From CAYLUN01 sp964386865 (lineage in GTDB: Bacteria > Verrucomicrobiota > Kiritimatiellia > RFP12 > UBA1067): a stretch of DNA of 5,399 nucleotides. Location: contig CAYLUN010000187.1 in assembly GCA_964386865.1 (NCBI GenBank), positions 1 to 5,399 of the forward strand. The letters are read 5' to 3'. The translations under genes were made by a program, and so were the position numbers. Shown in pieces: positions 3,890 through 5,399 of this stretch; the first letter of the stretch is position 1; each line of letters opens with the position of its first letter. Below the pieces are notes generated by a model that made no database searches, had not been told where the DNA came from, and saw only the letters and a list, made by a program, of their open reading frames with translations.

Positions 3890-5399
3890 GTGAAGACTAG
3901 TCTTGGGGTCACGGGTTCTGCCGTATGGGCGCTGTGTGCGTGGGGTTCTGACGTGCCGGTTCAGCGCGTCGAGACGGATGAGGCGGTCGTCACGGGCAAC
4001 GGGTGGACGGTGCAGCCGCTGGCCAACGGCAAGCGGGCTTTCTCCAACCGGGACTATGTGTGGGCCGAGGTGCCCGAGGGCGTCGGAAACCTGACCTACA
4101 CGCAGACGGCTGGCGGCGAAGCCGCTGAGGTTCACGTGGAGGCCCGGCGCGAGATGACGGCGTACCTGGCTGCCGTGCCTTCGCAGTCGGGGCTTGACCT
4201 GGCCGGCTGGCGTCCGCTGTCCGGCGTGTCGTTCCGCTACACCGACGGCGGGCGCACGGCGCTGCAGGTGTTCGCGCGTCCGCTGAAGGCCGGCGCCAAG
4301 CTGTCGCTGCCGCAGGGCAACTGGGGCGGAGGGGTGCTGCTCATGGGCCTGCGCATCGATGGCCAGCTGGAGAGGCTCCCGTACAACCACGCCGGCCTGA
4401 CGGTGGATCTCGGGGTTGGCCTCTGGGCGTGGCCGCTGCCGATGGACTTCGACGGCGACGGCGACCTTGACTTGGCTGTGGCGTGCCCGGACAAGCCCTA
4501 CAACGGCCTCTATTTTTTTGAAAATCCGACCGGGAGAACCTCCTCGCGGTGGCGCCTGTTTGGCGGCGGCGGCAAGATGCCCGTTTTCAAGGCGGGCCGC
4601 TGGCTCAGCGCCGCGCCGTCGAATGTGCAGGTCAGCACCGTGAACGGCGAGCCGAAGGTACTGTCGCCGGGCACCGCGTATCCGGATTTCAAGACAAGCG
4701 GGTTTGCCAGAGGCGTGAAGATCGCAGGCGTCAAGCCGAACGTCCACACCAACAGCGTGCGCGCCAACATGTGGCGGTACGTGGACTACGACGGCGACGG
4801 CAAGCAGGACCTGGTCGTCGGCGTCGGCGACTGGAAGGCGTACGGTTGGGACAACGCCTACGACGCCGACGGCGTCTGGACGAACGGCCCCCTGCACGGG
4901 TACGTGTACGTGCTCGGGAACCGCGGGACGGACGCCGCGCCGAGCTACGCCGAGCCGTTCAAGGTGCAGGCGGGCGACGGGCCGGTGGACGTGTTCGGCT
5001 GGCCGTCGCCCAACTTCGCGGACTGGGACGGCGACGGCGACCTGGACCTGCTGTGCGGCGAGTTCTTGGACGGCTTCACGTACTTCCAGAACGCGGGCAC
5101 GCGGACGAAGCCCGCCTACGCGGCGGGCGTGCGCGTCAGGCGGCCGGACGGCGAGCGGCTGGCGATGGATCTTGAGATGATCACGCCCACGGCGGTCGAC
5201 TGGGACCGGGACGGCGACCTCGACCTGATCTGCGGCGACGAGGACGGGCGCGTGGCGTTTATCGAGAATGCGGGGACGCTCGCGCCGGACCGCGCGCCGC
5301 AGTTTTTGGCGCCGCTCTATTTCCGGCAGGAGGCGCAGGACGTTAAGTTCGGCGCGCTGGTCACGCCGGTCGGCTGCGACTGGGACGGCGACGGCGACT
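3890..5399 (+). CDS. Exported FG-GAP/VCBS-type calcium-loop repeat protein, 3'-truncated by the window
   Basis: Frame 2 is open from 3836 to the window end. I choose the GTG at 3890: it follows a purine-rich G-tract and gives VKTSLGVTGSAVWALCAWGS, a plausible Sec signal peptide. The alternative ATG at 3863 adds nine residues (MAIAQGGGE), has a G-rich motif only one base away, and makes a poorer signal. The visible 503 residues comprise the signal (1-20), a region of about 160 residues rich in predicted beta strands that resembles the sugar-binding-like sandwich found beside such propellers (weak, from memory), then D-x-D-G-D-G-x-x-D type calcium loops at 186-194, 299-307, 378-386, 437-445 and 497 onward. 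Loop spacing is 113, 79, 59 and 60 residues, the last two fitting regular propeller blades. No catalytic motif is recognised; roles known for the family are structural, adhesive or binding. It is the third gene of the apparent operon, about 49 bases after the sialidase-like stop. The C-terminus is missing. Confidence 0.88.
   Translation, partial: MKTSLGVTGSAVWALCAWGSDVPVQRVETDEAVVTGNGWTVQPLANGKRAFSNRDYVWAEVPEGVGNLTYTQTAGGEAAEVHVEARREMTAYLAAVPSQSGLDLAGWRPLSGVSFRYTDGGRTALQVFARPLKAGAKLSLPQGNWGGGVLLMGLRIDGQLERLPYNHAGLTVDLGVGLWAWPLPMDFDGDGDLDLAVACPDKPYNGLYFFENPTGRTSSRWRLFGGGGKMPVFKAGRWLSAAPSNVQVSTVNGEPKVLSPGTAYPDFKTSGFARGVKIAGVKPNVHTNSVRANMWRYVDYDGDGKQDLVVGVGDWKAYGWDNAYDADGVWTNGPLHGYVYVLGNRGTDAAPSYAEPFKVQAGDGPVDVFGWPSPNFADWDGDGDLDLLCGEFLDGFTYFQNAGTRTKPAYAAGVRVRRPDGERLAMDLEMITPTAVDWDRDGDLDLICGDEDGRVAFIENAGTLAPDRAPQFLAPLYFRQEAQDVKFGALVTPVGCDWDGDGD
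4445..5399 (+). repeat. Five calcium-binding FG-GAP-type loops (DxDGDGxxD)
   Basis: Loops start at bases 4445 (DFDGDGDLD), 4784 (DYDGDGKQD), 5021 (DWDGDGDLD), 5198 (DWDRDGDLD) and 5378 (DWDGDGD, cut by the window). The aspartates at positions 1, 3, 5 and 9 match the EF-hand-like calcium loop of integrin-type FG-GAP and VCBS repeats. The loops at 5021 and 5378 are identical in DNA over the part that can be compared, partly because Gly and Asp codons GGC and GAC dominate this genome. Each loop is followed by a hydrophobic strand such as LDLLCGE, LDLICGD or LDLAVAC. Confidence 0.85.

Noticed and set aside
3797..4897. Reverse-strand open frame of about 366 codons over the FG-GAP gene
   Set aside because: The forward frame encodes calcium loops and continues to the window edge. 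The reverse product is rich in Arg, His, Val and Ala and has no recognisable fold.
5021..5399. DNA tandem repeat or assembly duplication suggested by recurring GACGGCGACGGCGAC blocks
   Set aside because: The identity is confined to the short calcium-loop codons; the sequences between them differ fully, so this is protein-level repetition.

Overview
This is a GC-rich bacterial window in which everything real appears to be coded on the + strand. It holds four genes, the first and last cut by the window edges: (1) the C-terminal two thirds of an OpgH/MdoH-type membrane glucosyltransferase (1-1701); (2) a complete dihydrodipicolinate synthase/N-acetylneuraminate lyase (DHDPS/NAL) superfamily lyase (1871-2791); (3) a complete exported BNR/Asp-box, sialidase-like protein (2809-3840); (4) the N-terminal part of an exported FG-GAP/VCBS-type calcium-loop repeat protein that starts with GTG and runs off the right edge (3890-5399).

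Layout: opgH ends at 1701 and is followed by a 169-base non-coding stretch. This is the only real intergenic region, and it holds a plausible but weak sigma70-like promoter (TATACT) and the leader of the next gene. Genes 2, 3 and 4 then follow with gaps of 17 and about 49 bases and no visible terminator, so they probably form one transcript. Its logic could be that an exported sialidase-like protein acts on a glycan outside the cytoplasm and a cytoplasmic class I aldolase splits a 2-keto acid sugar released from it, while the FG-GAP protein serves as a surface or periplasmic propeller. That pairing suggests acidic-sugar catabolism (sialic-acid-like or another 2-keto-3-deoxy acid), but the substrate is not shown by the sequence. 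The lyase lacks the arginine typical of true DapA, and the sialidase-like protein lacks a recognisable FRIP motif, so neither the lysine-biosynthesis label nor a plain 'sialidase' label is safe.

Organism: high G+C, a DHDPS-family protein of the 'PPMVTPL...GLFLLGTTGE' type next to a secreted BNR protein, an FG-GAP protein with DWDGDGDLD loops, and an OpgH gene together fit the PVC superphylum (Verrucomicrobiota, Kiritimatiellota, Lentisphaerota or Planctomycetota) better than Proteobacteria. This is an inference from recalled family distributions, not a measured placement. No RNA gene, CRISPR array, insertion sequence or attachment site was seen. I found no clearly new system; the best leads are the three-gene putative glycan-use operon and the G-tracts at the 5' ends of both exported-protein genes.
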